NCBI RefSeq assembly: GCF_016902345.1
Contig: NZ_JACJLR010000022.1
Location: 1-55,595, forward strand
From: Mediterraneibacter glycyrrhizinilyticus
Lineage (GTDB): Bacteria; Bacillota; Clostridia; Lachnospirales; Lachnospiraceae
Reading direction: 5' to 3'
Length of the DNA: 55,595 bases
The notes under the pieces are model-generated. The model was not told where the DNA came from and did not search any database. It was given only the letters and a program-made list of their open reading frames with translations. Of the stretch, positions 26,209-35,411 are shown piece by piece. How positions within the stretch are numbered: the first letter of the stretch is position 1; each line of letters opens with the position of its first letter. Both the position numbers and the translations under genes were made by a program.

Positions 26209-27078
26209 ATGTACGCAACACTAGAAGAATATCGGAATGAACTTCTTCAGAACGGGAAAAGCAAGAACACGATAGACACATACACCCGTAACATCACAAT
26301 GTTTTTAAATTGGATAGAATCCATCACCAAAGAACCATTTAATAATGTAATTACACAGATGGACACACAAACGTATAGCAAATATCTGACAGAACAGAAA
26401 TTGTCGCTTAACTCAATCAATAGCAAAATCACCGCCATTACGAATTATGCAGACTATCTGGCAGAACACGGATATATGCCCTACATTAAAGTGTCACGTA
26501 AAAAAGGACACTCAGATCCCAAAGTAGAGGTTCTGGAAAAGAATGAACTTTATAAATATCTCCGAGATACCATATCTTCCGGGAATCGGCTGCACATTGC
26601 TATTGTCCAGTTGATACTTAATACAGGTATCCGGGAATCGGAATTATGTAATCTTGAATTAGATGATATCACTATCTCGGAGCGCAAAGGCAGTATGATC
26701 ATCCGATCTGGTAAAGGCGATAAGTATCGGGAACTTCCTTTAAACAAAGACGCTCGACATGCCCTCTCTGATTACATCCAGAATGGCAGACCTGAGACAA
26801 ATAGTAAAAAAGTATTTATCGGTCAGCGTGGAGCTTTAAACCGCAACGCCATTTACAAGATTATAAATAAAATAGGTCAGAAGTCACTCGGAAAAAATGT
26901 CTATCCTCATATGCTCCGACACCAATGTTTTACCGCAATGGCGAAAAATCCAGAGGTGGATCTGAAAACAATAGCGGAACTTGCAGGACATTCTAATGTC
27001 GAATTAACCGCAAAATACTATATCCACTCTTCCAAAGAAGAAAAAGAGAACGCAGTTGAAAGTCTTTCATTCTTCTAA
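26209..27078 (+). CDS. XerC/D-like tyrosine recombinase
   Basis: This 289-residue protein has an N-terminal SAM-like core-binding domain (KSKNTIDTYTRNITMFLNWI) and a catalytic domain with R in LNTGIRESELCNLEL, HMLRHQC, H in LAGHSNVELTAKYY and the nucleophile tyrosine in that last segment. It lacks the arm-binding domain of the other integrase, so it resembles XerD or the small recombinases of phage-plasmids that resolve dimers or invert DNA. A GAAAGGCGG site precedes the ATG, and a LexA-like box overlaps its promoter. Confidence 0.93.
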   Translation: MYATLEEYRNELLQNGKSKNTIDTYTRNITMFLNWIESITKEPFNNVITQMDTQTYSKYLTEQKLSLNSINSKITAITNYADYLAEHGYMPYIKVSRKKGHSDPKVEVLEKNELYKYLRDTISSGNRLHIAIVQLILNTGIRESELCNLELDDITISERKGSMIIRSGKGDKYRELPLNKDARHALSDYIQNGRPETNSKKVFIGQRGALNRNAIYKIINKIGQKSLGKNVYPHMLRHQCFTAMAKNPEVDLKTIAELAGHSNVELTAKYYIHSSKEEKENAVESLSFF

Positions 27079-27094
27079 ATTATCCTCCACAGTA

Positions 27095-27125
27095 GGCACT
27101 CACAGTTTCGTGAGTGTCTTTTTTT
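27095..27125 (+). terminator. terminator of the second recombinase
   Basis: CACTCAC and GTGAGTG pair around a short loop and are followed by TTTTTTT. Confidence 0.8.
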
Positions 27126-27374
27126 ATGCCAAAATTCCCGATTATATTTGATGTATTAGCAAATTATATTATTGATAATAATTCTCATTATATTTCTGTG
27201 TGATAAGCATAGAAATATTTATTGACAATTATTCTCATTAAACTGCTATTTCCTTTACACCACCCGATATAACAATTCCACACTTATATGCATCTGTCAT
27301 TTCACGCAATAAATCGTGGCAATATGGGGATAAAATTAAATACTTCACTCGTCCATGATTTTTTATTTTACATA

Positions 27375-27671
27375 TCATTCATTCAAATAACCTCTTTTAA
27401 TCCCTACATTTTTAGTAGGAATTATGGGGTTAAAATTCTCCCTTCTTTCGTACCCACAATATATACGATATGGGGATAATTCTACCACAAGATACAGAGG
27501 GTAAAATTTTACCCCTTCAACCACCATTTTCAAAATAAATAAAATGGGGGAATTTTCTGCAATAAGGGGAACGAAATTTGATTCTCCTTCATCCATTATC
27601 CAATCAGGGAATAAAATATTGTCCTCTGAATTAGCATAAATCTCTAAATCAAAATGGGGATAACTTTGCAC
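27375..27671 (-). CDS. doubtful ORF across the repeat array
   Basis: A 98-codon frame starts with GTG after a GGGGA box. Its proline-containing motifs (SYPHF, NSPIL, LSPYR, FNPII) simply reflect the CCCCAT repeats in the DNA. It resembles no family. It could be a true small gene at the end of the head operon, or just open sequence between repeats; I lean to the latter. Confidence 0.25.
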   Translation of the reverse strand: MQSYPHFDLEIYANSEDNILFPDWIMDEGESNFVPLIAENSPILFILKMVVEGVKFYPLYLVVELSPYRIYCGYERRENFNPIIPTKNVGIKRGYLNE

Positions 27672-27842
27672 CTGATCCCCTACGTCAAATCTGACGCTGT
27701 TTATTAATTATGGGGATACTACAATCTTTTCATATTCACATATAGGCACACCATATTATTATGGGGATAAATATTTAACAATAATGATACGCCTGTATCT
27801 GGATATGAATATGGGGGCAGGATTTACCCCACCCCACAACAA

Positions 27843-28286
27843 TTACTCTTCAATGCCCTGTTCTCGCAATTCGGATATGGGATCACTTTCTATATTATCA
27901 CCGCCGATTTTAGGAATAGTCATTTTATGCATCGTCTGGATTTTGAAAATTAAGGGGATAATCTCACTTCCATCCATAACAGTACGCACAAGATCAACCC
28001 ACTCTTCGCCAGGACGCTTAAAATCAATATAATTTCCACTGTCTTTTACTCTGAAAACACAAATTGCTTCGACAATATATGTATCTCCCGGTTTCTCGTT
28101 ATCTCGAATGATTAAATATTCTCCGCTCTCCATGCTATGATCCACCATAAACTTTTTAATTGCATTCTTACACATAAAGTCAAAATCAAAGTATTCCATC
28201 CTAGCATACTCTCTCACTGCATATGGGGATGTTTCACCATTTCTCGGCAGCTCAACAATTTGAATCAATTTATATTCTGGATACAT
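27843..28286 (-). CDS. hypothetical protein after portal
   Basis: This 147-residue protein starts 44 bp after the portal stop, with GAGGAAAA before the ATG. It has a mixed alpha/beta pattern (YLIIRDNEKPGDTYIVEAICVFRVK). Its position after the portal gene would suit a minor head or head-completion protein, but no family is recognised. ATATGGGGAT repeats fall inside its coding region. Confidence 0.6.
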   Translation of the reverse strand: MYPEYKLIQIVELPRNGETSPYAVREYARMEYFDFDFMCKNAIKKFMVDHSMESGEYLIIRDNEKPGDTYIVEAICVFRVKDSGNYIDFKRPGEEWVDLVRTVMDGSEIIPLIFKIQTMHKMTIPKIGGDNIESDPISELREQGIEE

Positions 28287-28330
28287 TACAATTTTCCTCA
28301 CTTCCTGAAAAAGTAAAAAAATAAAGGGGA

Positions 28331-29686
28331 TCAATCCACTTTATCGTCAATTACTTCCTCTAATTCGATTTTATTTTCGGTATCGGCATCTTCTATATCT
28401 TTGACTTCTTGAATCTCAGTTTGTTCAGCCTGTTCCTTTTCTGATTCGATTCGCTCTAATTCCAGCGCAGTATCAGTTGTATATGGGGATTTATCAATAA
28501 TAGTCTGTCGTGATATTGCACCACAATCATACTGCATCTTCATATTTTCCATATCAGATTTATTGTCTACAGGTCTACTTACATTGAATGAAACACTGAT
28601 ACTGTCAAATACTTCATCTGTAATTTCCACACCCTTTAGCTCCATAAGTTTTCTGATATAATGCAGCCGTGTCATAAATCCCTCTGTCAGACTTACTATA
28701 TACTGACGGGCGATATTATCTGTCTGTTGGTACAACATTGTGATACTTGTCTCAGAAACATTCGCCACATTGGACTGTCCTAAAATTGAAGATGGCACAC
28801 ATGCCACTGCATAAAACTGTTGGATAATATAATCCAATTCCAACTTGATACTCTCTCGATCCATGTTAACGGATGCATATTGAAAATCCGCACCTTCTTC
28901 CAAATTTAATACCGTTCCTGTAATATTGGTGGGAATAGCTGAATCTATCCTCTGTCCAGATACCACGCCTAACGGGTTTAGGGATAGTGTTGTTACTGCA
29001 TCATCCAACTTTGAAAGCAAATTCTCAATACTGTCCATAAGGGGAATCAGGTCAAGGATAAACGGATCGCCAAATTTATCATACTTCGCTTTATCCATAG
29101 AGGTATACCAAATTGGCAGACCTGTTAAGTTTGACTTTGTGTCAACTAACACTCTGTCCTCGTAGATTTCAACTCTGTCTGTATAATACACGACATAGTG
29201 ATCTTTTCTTGTATCTTCGTCTTTCCAATACTCTACAAAATTTGTATAATTCCCATTCCCATCATAAATAGGATACGAATCTTTATTCCTTATTACTTTG
29301 GATCTTATAATATCATCCTCATCCATATACACATACTCAAAAGCATCACCATATGTAATCAGATCCTTTGTAACTTCCAGATCTGTCTTGTTGTAATTAC
29401 CCTTTTTATATATTTTATTGAGATATGACACAAGTTCCTTGTCTCCCGTAATACTTATGGGATTTCCACAAATATAGGATGTATGGAATTTAATAATTGA
29501 TTTTAAAGTCTGTAGTATAATTTTTGCAGTTTCAAAAGTTTTCTCTTTAAACTCAAAATTCGGGCGCAAGAGGACTTTATGATCTCGTCTTAAATATTCA
29601 TCAATGTCATTTACTCGCCCGATTCTGTCAGTATATTTCATCTTTCTGATTTCCTGCATAAACCAAAAGTCGTAATTGAAAACCAT
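28331..29686 (-). CDS. phage portal protein (SPP1 gp6-like)
   Basis: This protein of about 451 residues has the SPP1-type portal pattern: an N-terminal segment followed by FHTSYICGNPISITGDKELVS, LITYGDAFEYVYMDED, the central DLIPLMDSIENLLSKLDDAV helix and SILGQSNVANVSETSITMLY. The acidic C-terminus (EIQEVKDIEDAD) is also typical. The ATG at 29686 is chosen for its AAGGAGG site; the longer open frame has no such support. The portal dodecamer forms the DNA entry channel of the capsid and docks the terminase. Confidence 0.88.
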   Translation of the reverse strand: MVFNYDFWFMQEIRKMKYTDRIGRVNDIDEYLRRDHKVLLRPNFEFKEKTFETAKIILQTLKSIIKFHTSYICGNPISITGDKELVSYLNKIYKKGNYNKTDLEVTKDLITYGDAFEYVYMDEDDIIRSKVIRNKDSYPIYDGNGNYTNFVEYWKDEDTRKDHYVVYYTDRVEIYEDRVLVDTKSNLTGLPIWYTSMDKAKYDKFGDPFILDLIPLMDSIENLLSKLDDAVTTLSLNPLGVVSGQRIDSAIPTNITGTVLNLEEGADFQYASVNMDRESIKLELDYIIQQFYAVACVPSSILGQSNVANVSETSITMLYQQTDNIARQYIVSLTEGFMTRLHYIRKLMELKGVEITDEVFDSISVSFNVSRPVDNKSDMENMKMQYDCGAISRQTIIDKSPYTTDTALELERIESEKEQAEQTEIQEVKDIEDADTENKIELEEVIDDKVD

Positions 29687-29771
29687 CTTTCCTCCTTCCA
29701 CTATTCGCTTAATAGCAGATTTTATATAGTTCCCCCGCACGTACAAAGGGATTATTTTCTTTCTCCATTTA

Positions 29772-30014
29772 TCAGTCCTCTCCATGCAATATGCATTTTT
29801 CAAGCCTGACGCCAGAGGGCAGTTTTTTCTTAGAGATAATCGCCTGTACTGCCTTGTCACTCAGGCGTTTTTGATCATCGTATGACAAGTTCTTATCATC
29901 ATACGAAAAAATATATTCTTGTTTTGCATTTCTAATATAATAAAGACTGCCACCACCATTGATATAATCTAACAGAGCAGCGTCAATAATTTCCTTGTAT
30001 TCTTTATATTCCAT
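29772..30014 (-). CDS. small hypothetical protein between terminase and portal
   Basis: This 80-residue protein follows the terminase gene by 18 bp. It is charged, with a helical C-terminus (KRLSDKAVQAIISKKKLPSG). No family is recognised. Its position between terminase and portal suggests a packaging or head-assembly accessory. Confidence 0.55.
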   Translation of the reverse strand: MEYKEYKEIIDAALLDYINGGGSLYYIRNAKQEYIFSYDDKNLSYDDQKRLSDKAVQAIISKKKLPSGVRLEKCILHGED

Positions 30015-30032
30015 GTCCTACCTTTCTTTCTA

Positions 30033-31595
30033 TCACCAGATATACCACACTCCATTCACCAGACCCTCGATAGCCATGCAAAACGCCATAACTCTATCAT
30101 CTTTCGCACCTGTAGTAGCCTGGACTTTTCCTTTATCATCCATCTGAAATGTTTTCATTTCATTTAATAAATTTTTTGAGTTGATACAGACTTGTCCTTT
30201 ATCAAACCATTCGACAAATCGGTTAATAATGATAGGACGGCTTTTGCCACTTGTTTCAAATCCGGGCTTCTTCCGCATTTTCCCTTTTGCATCATATTGT
30301 TTATACTTATACAGATTGAGATATCTATTATTTGAATCATACAGATTATCTACAACCGTATGCCCTGCGGACATTTTCTCTACTACTAGCAGACTCTTGT
30401 TATAATAAATTCCAACGACACGTACAAGCTCGGAAAATTCATATGGTTTTATCTTATTACTAGCAAACTCAAATACCTGATATCCATCCTGATCTATAAT
30501 CTCAATTACACTATTATCTGAAGAAATACCCTCCCCAGTATCAACGCCACTATAGTATTTCATACCTTTTTGCGGTAACTTCCAGATAGTACAATCTTTC
30601 TTCCACTTTTTCATAATTGCCGGAATCTTCACCGGCATTTTTACTTTCGGAGTATCATTCACATTTAGCAACCGATCTTGTATTTTCTGCAAATCAAATA
30701 CATTATTCCCCGATACGATAAAAGACTCCATAGCATTTGATGGAAATTCCTGCCGGAATTTTTCGATCCCGATATTGGCTATTCTCATCCTGCGCCACAT
30801 TAATTTCTTTAGGGAAAGCAGATTATTTTCCCCATCCATCTTGTGATATAAAGTAATTTCTTCATCGTCCAAATCGTCCACTGTTAGATATCTGCCATGA
30901 CGATTTTTATATATCTCTGTAGATTCTTCATAATCCACTAAAAATAATCTATTATCGTCCACCCACGAAAAGAAAAATGGTTTGTATTGTGACTCGCCAT
31001 TCACGGCTTTCATCCACAACTCAAACCAATAATTCATTCCTTTAGAGGTTGATTCCAATACCATTTGTCCATCTGGGCGTAAAGCTGCTTCAATCGCCAC
31101 CAACTGATTTTTCAGTTTGTCATCATCCATACTGGATACTTCTGTCAGATGAACATATCGCAACGTAGCACCTCTGGCCGCATCTTTAGAGCCACATACG
31201 CAACAAATAATACGACTTCTATTTTCTAAGATTAATTCTTTCCTATTGTTGGCTACATCTTTTATTTTTACCGATGGACTAAGATCATCATACAGTGCTT
31301 TTAATTTTTTAAAAACAATATCAACCGTATCCAGTGAATATGACATTATCATGCATACGCAATCCGGCTCTGTATGTGTAAGGTATAGCGAATATGCTAA
31401 AGCCAAACTGGTTACACCTAATTGTCGGCTCTTTGCCACAAGATTAAATTTACTGAAATTTTTCAACAATACTTTTTGATGGTAGGTCAGATCAAATGGT
31501 ACTTTCCTTCCCTCTTTGTTCACAATCTGGACAAAATATCTGATCCATAGTACGGGATCGGCCACTATTTTTCTCAGCTTATCTTCTTTTGTCAT
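30033..31595 (-). CDS. terL: terminase large subunit
   Basis: This 520-residue terminase has a T4 gp17-like ATPase: a variant Walker A (AKSRQLGVTS, residues 54-63), Walker B (RYVHLTEVSS, 146-155) and motif C (VLESTSKGMN). The RNase H-like nuclease domain carries its acidic residues in YYSGVDTGEGISSDNSVIEI, LLVVEKMSAG and GAKDDRVMAF. It should cut concatemeric DNA and pump it into the prohead through the portal. Both catalytic halves look intact, so the element has its own packaging motor. Confidence 0.93.
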   Translation of the reverse strand: MTKEDKLRKIVADPVLWIRYFVQIVNKEGRKVPFDLTYHQKVLLKNFSKFNLVAKSRQLGVTSLALAYSLYLTHTEPDCVCMIMSYSLDTVDIVFKKLKALYDDLSPSVKIKDVANNRKELILENRSRIICCVCGSKDAARGATLRYVHLTEVSSMDDDKLKNQLVAIEAALRPDGQMVLESTSKGMNYWFELWMKAVNGESQYKPFFFSWVDDNRLFLVDYEESTEIYKNRHGRYLTVDDLDDEEITLYHKMDGENNLLSLKKLMWRRMRIANIGIEKFRQEFPSNAMESFIVSGNNVFDLQKIQDRLLNVNDTPKVKMPVKIPAIMKKWKKDCTIWKLPQKGMKYYSGVDTGEGISSDNSVIEIIDQDGYQVFEFASNKIKPYEFSELVRVVGIYYNKSLLVVEKMSAGHTVVDNLYDSNNRYLNLYKYKQYDAKGKMRKKPGFETSGKSRPIIINRFVEWFDKGQVCINSKNLLNEMKTFQMDDKGKVQATTGAKDDRVMAFCMAIEGLVNGVWYIW

Positions 31596-31656
31596 TTTTC
31601 ACCTCCCCATTATAAAAGGACTGTAAAAGATATAATCTCACACAGTCCTATAACAA

Positions 31657-31821
31657 TTAATTCTTCAAAACAAAATGAACTTCTCCCGGCATACTATAAA
31701 CAATCGTTATCTCTTTCGCATCCGGATACATCTTTCTCAAAATCATTAAATCCTGTTCTTTTTTGAAACCGAATCGTTCATGTTTGGTATATAATAATTC
31801 ATACAAGGGTTTATTCTTCAT
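31657..31821 (-). CDS. 54-residue small protein
   Basis: The ATG lies inside the last codons of the previous gene (11-bp overlap). The product begins MKNKPLYELLYTKHERFGFK and ends GEVHFVLKN, with a helix-strand pattern between (QDLMILRKMYPDAKEITIVY). The overlap and the good frame support a real gene. It could be a terminase accessory; no family is recognised. Confidence 0.55.
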   Translation of the reverse strand: MKNKPLYELLYTKHERFGFKKEQDLMILRKMYPDAKEITIVYSMPGEVHFVLKN

Positions 31822-32305
31822 AGGTATAGCTGTAATCTTCTTCGTCTATTTTATTAATTTCGGAATCAGGAATCCGGCTTAACAATGCAGTTAGTCCGTT
31901 TTCTTTATCTTCTTTGAAAAATGTTTCCGAAAAATCAAGAAAAGCCTTAAACGCTTGTGTATCCCCGTCTAAGGCTTTTTGATAATATGTATTATAAAGT
32001 TCAATCATTTTCTTTTGGTGTAATCGTTTTAGAAGCCATTTAACCGCAGATTGAACGCCTTCTTCTAAAAGATATCTTTTACAAATTTCTTCTGTAATCG
32101 TCTCTGAGAATACTTCGTATCGACTTTTTAAATCAACAAAAGACTCTATCGGTTTTTCAGTTGCCCCTTTTAAATATTCCGGGCAATACAAATACATTAT
32201 GTAATATACCTTTGTATCTGTTCCGATCATATCTTTAAGATTTTGATAAATTGTCTTTTCTTTACTCAGCGATTTTCCAATAGGTTTACATTTATACTTT
32301 GCCAT
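31811..32305 (-). CDS. possible terminase small subunit
   Basis: This 164-residue helical protein lies two genes upstream of the large terminase on the same strand, the usual place for the small subunit. The segment YYQKALDGDTQAFKAFLDFSETFF resembles the oligomerisation region of phage small terminases (AxxGDxxAxKxxL). A clear N-terminal helix-turn-helix is not evident. GGTGATTGAAT precedes the chosen ATG. Confidence 0.45.
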   Translation of the reverse strand: MAKYKCKPIGKSLSKEKTIYQNLKDMIGTDTKVYYIMYLYCPEYLKGATEKPIESFVDLKSRYEVFSETITEEICKRYLLEEGVQSAVKWLLKRLHQKKMIELYNTYYQKALDGDTQAFKAFLDFSETFFKEDKENGLTALLSRIPDSEINKIDEEDYSYTYEE

Positions 32306-32394
32306 ATTCAATCACCAACTACATTTTATTCATTATCATCAGTAAATTTTTATATTTCACTTCTGATATTCCATTATCTATTTTCCACAACTTC

Positions 32395-33747
32395 TTAAAT
32401 TTCAATATCGTGAAGCTGCCGTTCTGCATTTATCATGATCAGTTTTTTTAGTATCATTTTATAAGCTAATAACTGCCAAAAGTCTGTTTCATGATCTATA
32501 GCATTCTGACACTCTTTTACCTGTTTACACTCCGTGGGCGTTAGATATATATACTTTTCATGTATATCTGTAATTTCTTCATATTCGTGTTTGATTATTA
32601 AATCTGCAATATAATTGTCCATCTCTTCATATGATTTTTTTATTTCATCCTCGGAGACTTCATTTTTTGCCACCTGTTCCTGCAAATCATACCAATAGAG
32701 CGATATCCATTCAATTTCTTCAGGTGTTAAACATGGTACTTTCTCATGTAACAGGCGTCTATAATTTTCTAATAAGGCACACTTCATTTCTTCCTTGAAA
32801 AGCATCTTTTCTAAATCTTCTGCCGTAATACTCTTCCCTAATACTCTTGACATGTCTTCAATCCGACCTGTTTCATAATACATCTTAGCTTCTGCCAGAT
32901 GACAGGCCTCATCACAATTTAATGGCGTTTGATAATTCCACCTAGTTATCATTTCAGACAAGCTAATATTTTCATTTACATTGCCTATTGCATCCTTATG
33001 AGATTCCTCTATAGTACAATAGCATGATATTCCAATATCACCATTGGACATTAATTCCAATGGGCATTTTACAAGTGGTATATTTGCAGAATTATCTTCA
33101 TATACAATTTTATGATGAGGTGAGTCGCAGTAAAATTCTGCATCTAATTTTTTCGCCCTTCCAGAATATGCAATCATTTTTCTGTCCTCAATTCCCCATA
33201 AAACTCTATGTGATTCTTCTACTTCATCACCGCCAATTATTTCAACATGCACTAATGGGTTGGCTCTCTCTGTATAAAAGCGATATGCTTTTTCATAATC
33301 ATTTTTATGATATAACCTACTAATCCGCAAATTCACCAGTTTTTCTGTTCCTTTTTCAAAAAATGCATCAAAAAATTGCGTACTGTCTTTTAGTACTTTT
33401 TCTGTGACATACTCTGTAAATCTATTTAATGCGGTTATAAGTTCTCCGCTTAATATAGTTCCATTTGTCGCAATATCTATTCCTATGACTTTTTTGTTTT
33501 CACGTATAATTTTGTCAATAGTATAAATTATAATATTTATATTTAGTAATGGTTCTCCACCTGTAAAATTAATATTATGTATTATTCGTATATTATTATT
33601 AAAAAATTGATCTATGGTTCTCGGCTCCATGTAATCACTATAATCACTTCCACTTTCACCTTCCCCATACAACATACAATGAGGACAGTTCAGATTACAT
33701 CGATTTGTGGTTTCAATCTGCAATGTATTAATATCTACTAGATTCAT
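32395..33747 (-). CDS. radical SAM protein
   Basis: This 450-residue protein has the radical SAM signature C17-x3-C21-x2-C24 in TTNRCNLNCPHCML, the GGEP motif in INFTGGEPLL and IDIATNGTIL. Further cysteines follow in VKCPLELMSNGDIGISCYC (residues ~228-245) and CDEAC, as in SPASM/twitch enzymes that hold extra clusters. The C-terminal ~170 residues are helical and charged, unlike standard members. It lies in the head/packaging operon of a virus-like element. Its substrate is unknown: a peptide, nucleotide or tRNA are possible. Confidence 0.85.
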   Translation of the reverse strand: MNLVDINTLQIETTNRCNLNCPHCMLYGEGESGSDYSDYMEPRTIDQFFNNNIRIIHNINFTGGEPLLNINIIIYTIDKIIRENKKVIGIDIATNGTILSGELITALNRFTEYVTEKVLKDSTQFFDAFFEKGTEKLVNLRISRLYHKNDYEKAYRFYTERANPLVHVEIIGGDEVEESHRVLWGIEDRKMIAYSGRAKKLDAEFYCDSPHHKIVYEDNSANIPLVKCPLELMSNGDIGISCYCTIEESHKDAIGNVNENISLSEMITRWNYQTPLNCDEACHLAEAKMYYETGRIEDMSRVLGKSITAEDLEKMLFKEEMKCALLENYRRLLHEKVPCLTPEEIEWISLYWYDLQEQVAKNEVSEDEIKKSYEEMDNYIADLIIKHEYEEITDIHEKYIYLTPTECKQVKECQNAIDHETDFWQLLAYKMILKKLIMINAERQLHDIEI

Positions 33748-33765
33748 GCCCCAACCGTCCTTCCA

Positions 33766-34047
33766 TTAATATTTTCCATGCTTTTCTTCAGGTACTTCAC
33801 ACACAAGGATCTTCGCTGCATATTTTTTATCTGGCTCCTGTTTATTTGTCCAGATTTCAAACTCCACGACCGATCCTCTGATCAATTCATAATCATCCGT
33901 TAACTGCGATACATGCGCAAAATAACTTTCGCCATCTTCAAAGCATCGGATAAAACCAAATTTTCTATCTTTATTCCACCTGATCACCTTTCCCATATAT
34001 CTCGGTCTAGGTTTCCATTTTTTCTTATTTATTTCTGAGTTTTCCAT
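33766..34047 (-). CDS. cold-shock-domain protein
   Basis: This 93-residue protein carries a single cold-shock OB fold with RNP1 (RKFGFIRC) and RNP2 (SYFAHVSQL). A basic N-terminal tail (KKKWKPRPR) would add nucleic-acid affinity. It should bind single-stranded RNA or DNA. The gene follows the radical SAM gene's upstream side by 18 bp, in the same operon. Phage-borne cold-shock proteins are known, but their role is unclear. Confidence 0.85.
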   Translation of the reverse strand: MENSEINKKKWKPRPRYMGKVIRWNKDRKFGFIRCFEDGESYFAHVSQLTDDYELIRGSVVEFEIWTNKQEPDKKYAAKILVCEVPEEKHGKY

Positions 34048-34059
34048 CTAACACCTCTG

Positions 34060-34332
34060 TTAAAATAGCGTTGCTTTTGGACGTTCTTTGTTGAACACAA
34101 AAGCTCTATGATTTTTATATCTCTGCCCCCATATGACAATAGGCACATTGTTTGTCCGCAAAACCAAAGCAGTATGAGGATCATACGTTACTGTAAAACA
34201 CTTGTCTTTATATTTTTCTTTGCAAAATCTCCTATTGTCATATGGGTATAATGACTCAATCTGATTGTCCGTGATATCGTGTCCATACAGATCACGAATT
34301 TCATCTAATTTGAGATTATCCTTTAATGGCAA
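34060..34332 (-). CDS. hypothetical protein
   Basis: This 90-residue protein overlaps the next upstream gene by 17 bp. It has a helical start (DEIRDLYGHDITDNQIESLY) and a strand-rich basic end. No family is recognised. Confidence 0.5.
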   Translation of the reverse strand: MPLKDNLKLDEIRDLYGHDITDNQIESLYPYDNRRFCKEKYKDKCFTVTYDPHTALVLRTNNVPIVIWGQRYKNHRAFVFNKERPKATLF

Positions 34333-34573
34333 TGGATTCTGTCACTTCCTTATCTTTTTTATTTGTATTTCTAAATTCGGCAATATCTTTTACAATAGAG
34401 TCTGTCCTATCATAAATCCAAAAATATCGCCCCGTTTTGAAGTGGGTACAACGATAGAGAAATCTATATCCTTTTTCTTTTAGATACGTAAATTCTCTTT
34501 TAGAATAAATACAAACAAACCGTTCCATAAGCTCACTCTTAAAAATCTCAAATTCTGCTCTCGTCATTGACAA
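34316..34573 (-). CDS. hypothetical protein
   Basis: This 85-residue protein has an aromatic/basic-rich core (GYRFLYRCTHFKTGRYFWIY). AGGAGAG precedes the ATG. Overlapping genes on both sides indicate one operon. No family is recognised. Confidence 0.5.
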   Translation of the reverse strand: MSMTRAEFEIFKSELMERFVCIYSKREFTYLKEKGYRFLYRCTHFKTGRYFWIYDRTDSIVKDIAEFRNTNKKDKEVTESIAIKG

Positions 34574-34604
34574 TTCTCTCCTTCTTCAATTTCAACTAAT
34601 AATT

Positions 34605-35411
34605 CTATACTGCAATATTTAAAACATATTTATCTTTATATGTCTCAGCCGCAATCAGAATATTTTCATTTCTGTTATGTAATTTCAAAGCGTCTGCTTT
34701 TGACACAAACAATTTTTTTATCGGCTGTTCCAACTCAAATTTATATTCCGGGACTTTATATGTCGGTGTCTCCAAATAACCTTCTTCGTTGATAAAAATT
34801 TTATCATGGAGTCCATATTCAGCCGAAAATTTCTGAAAATATTCCATATTCCTTGATTCCAAAACAGGTATAAGATATTTCTCCAAACCTAATTTTTTCA
34901 ACCAATAGATGTTAACATCCTTCCATATACCGCCGTTTTTATAGTAGCCAATAAAGCCGCCATCAACAGCGCACAATAATTCTAACAGCGTATCGTTCAT
35001 TCTCTCTATACCGCCATACAACCCAATAAGCATAGTGAGTGTACTAAAGTTATATTTGTTCTTATATTCTCTGGGAATAATGTTAGGATTAATCCTGTTC
35101 GGATTATTTAGAAAAGTGCGGTGATTATCAAAACATAGATAGTCACGCCCAATAGACAGGTCTACATACACTGGTGTTTTCCACCAAGCATCAGTAATCT
35201 CTTTATTTGTGTACAGACCTTTTTCAAAAGAATAAAAACCGCCTATTTCCAATCCAAAAAGAGTATGTAATCTTTGGCATGAAAACAGGCTGTCGCAATC
35301 ATCTGTCATCACAAGATAGTATTCGTCCGGGTTTAAATGTAACCACCAGTCCGGCAGCTTTTCCAATAAATCATTGCTTATAAGCGACTTTCGTTTATCA
35401 AATGCATCCAT
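34605..35411 (-). CDS. possible DHH-type phosphoesterase-like protein
   Basis: This 268-residue protein has a spacing of acidic and histidine motifs that resembles DHH phosphoesterases: MTDDCDSLFSC (residue ~36), VYVDLSIG (~81), CFDNH (~93) and CAVDGGFIGYY (~148). In DHH enzymes these positions hold the metal ligands. The match is by pattern only and the fold is unproven. If right, it would hydrolyse short oligonucleotides or cyclic dinucleotides, which would matter for phage nucleotide turnover or anti-defence. It overlaps a short upstream ORF. Confidence 0.45.
   Translation of the reverse strand: MDAFDKRKSLISNDLLEKLPDWWLHLNPDEYYLVMTDDCDSLFSCQRLHTLFGLEIGGFYSFEKGLYTNKEITDAWWKTPVYVDLSIGRDYLCFDNHRTFLNNPNRINPNIIPREYKNKYNFSTLTMLIGLYGGIERMNDTLLELLCAVDGGFIGYYKNGGIWKDVNIYWLKKLGLEKYLIPVLESRNMEYFQKFSAEYGLHDKIFINEEGYLETPTYKVPEYKFELEQPIKKLFVSKADALKLHNRNENILIAAETYKDKYVLNIAV

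Larger units (their letters stand above)
27322..28490 (+). repeat. one-directional ATATGGGGATA repeat array
   Basis: NNATGGGGATA occurs at 27322, 27468, 27652, 27708 and 27759. Near matches lie at 27421, 27541, 27810, 27950, 28221 and 28481. All are on the plus strand with irregular spacing. The density is far above what I see elsewhere in the element, although single copies of ATATGGGGA exist near 38290 and 47810 in the opposite orientation. The array begins just after the second recombinase and runs into the last genes of the minus-strand head operon. It may be a set of binding sites. Confidence 0.6.

Noticed and set aside
25758..27078. Toxin-antitoxin or diversity-generating system
   Set aside because: The small regulator is followed by a recombinase, not a toxin, and no reverse transcriptase or template repeat is present.
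27322..28490. GGGGAT repeats as a CRISPR array or tandem repeat
   Set aside because: Units are only about 11 bp, spacing is irregular, and there are no cas genes.
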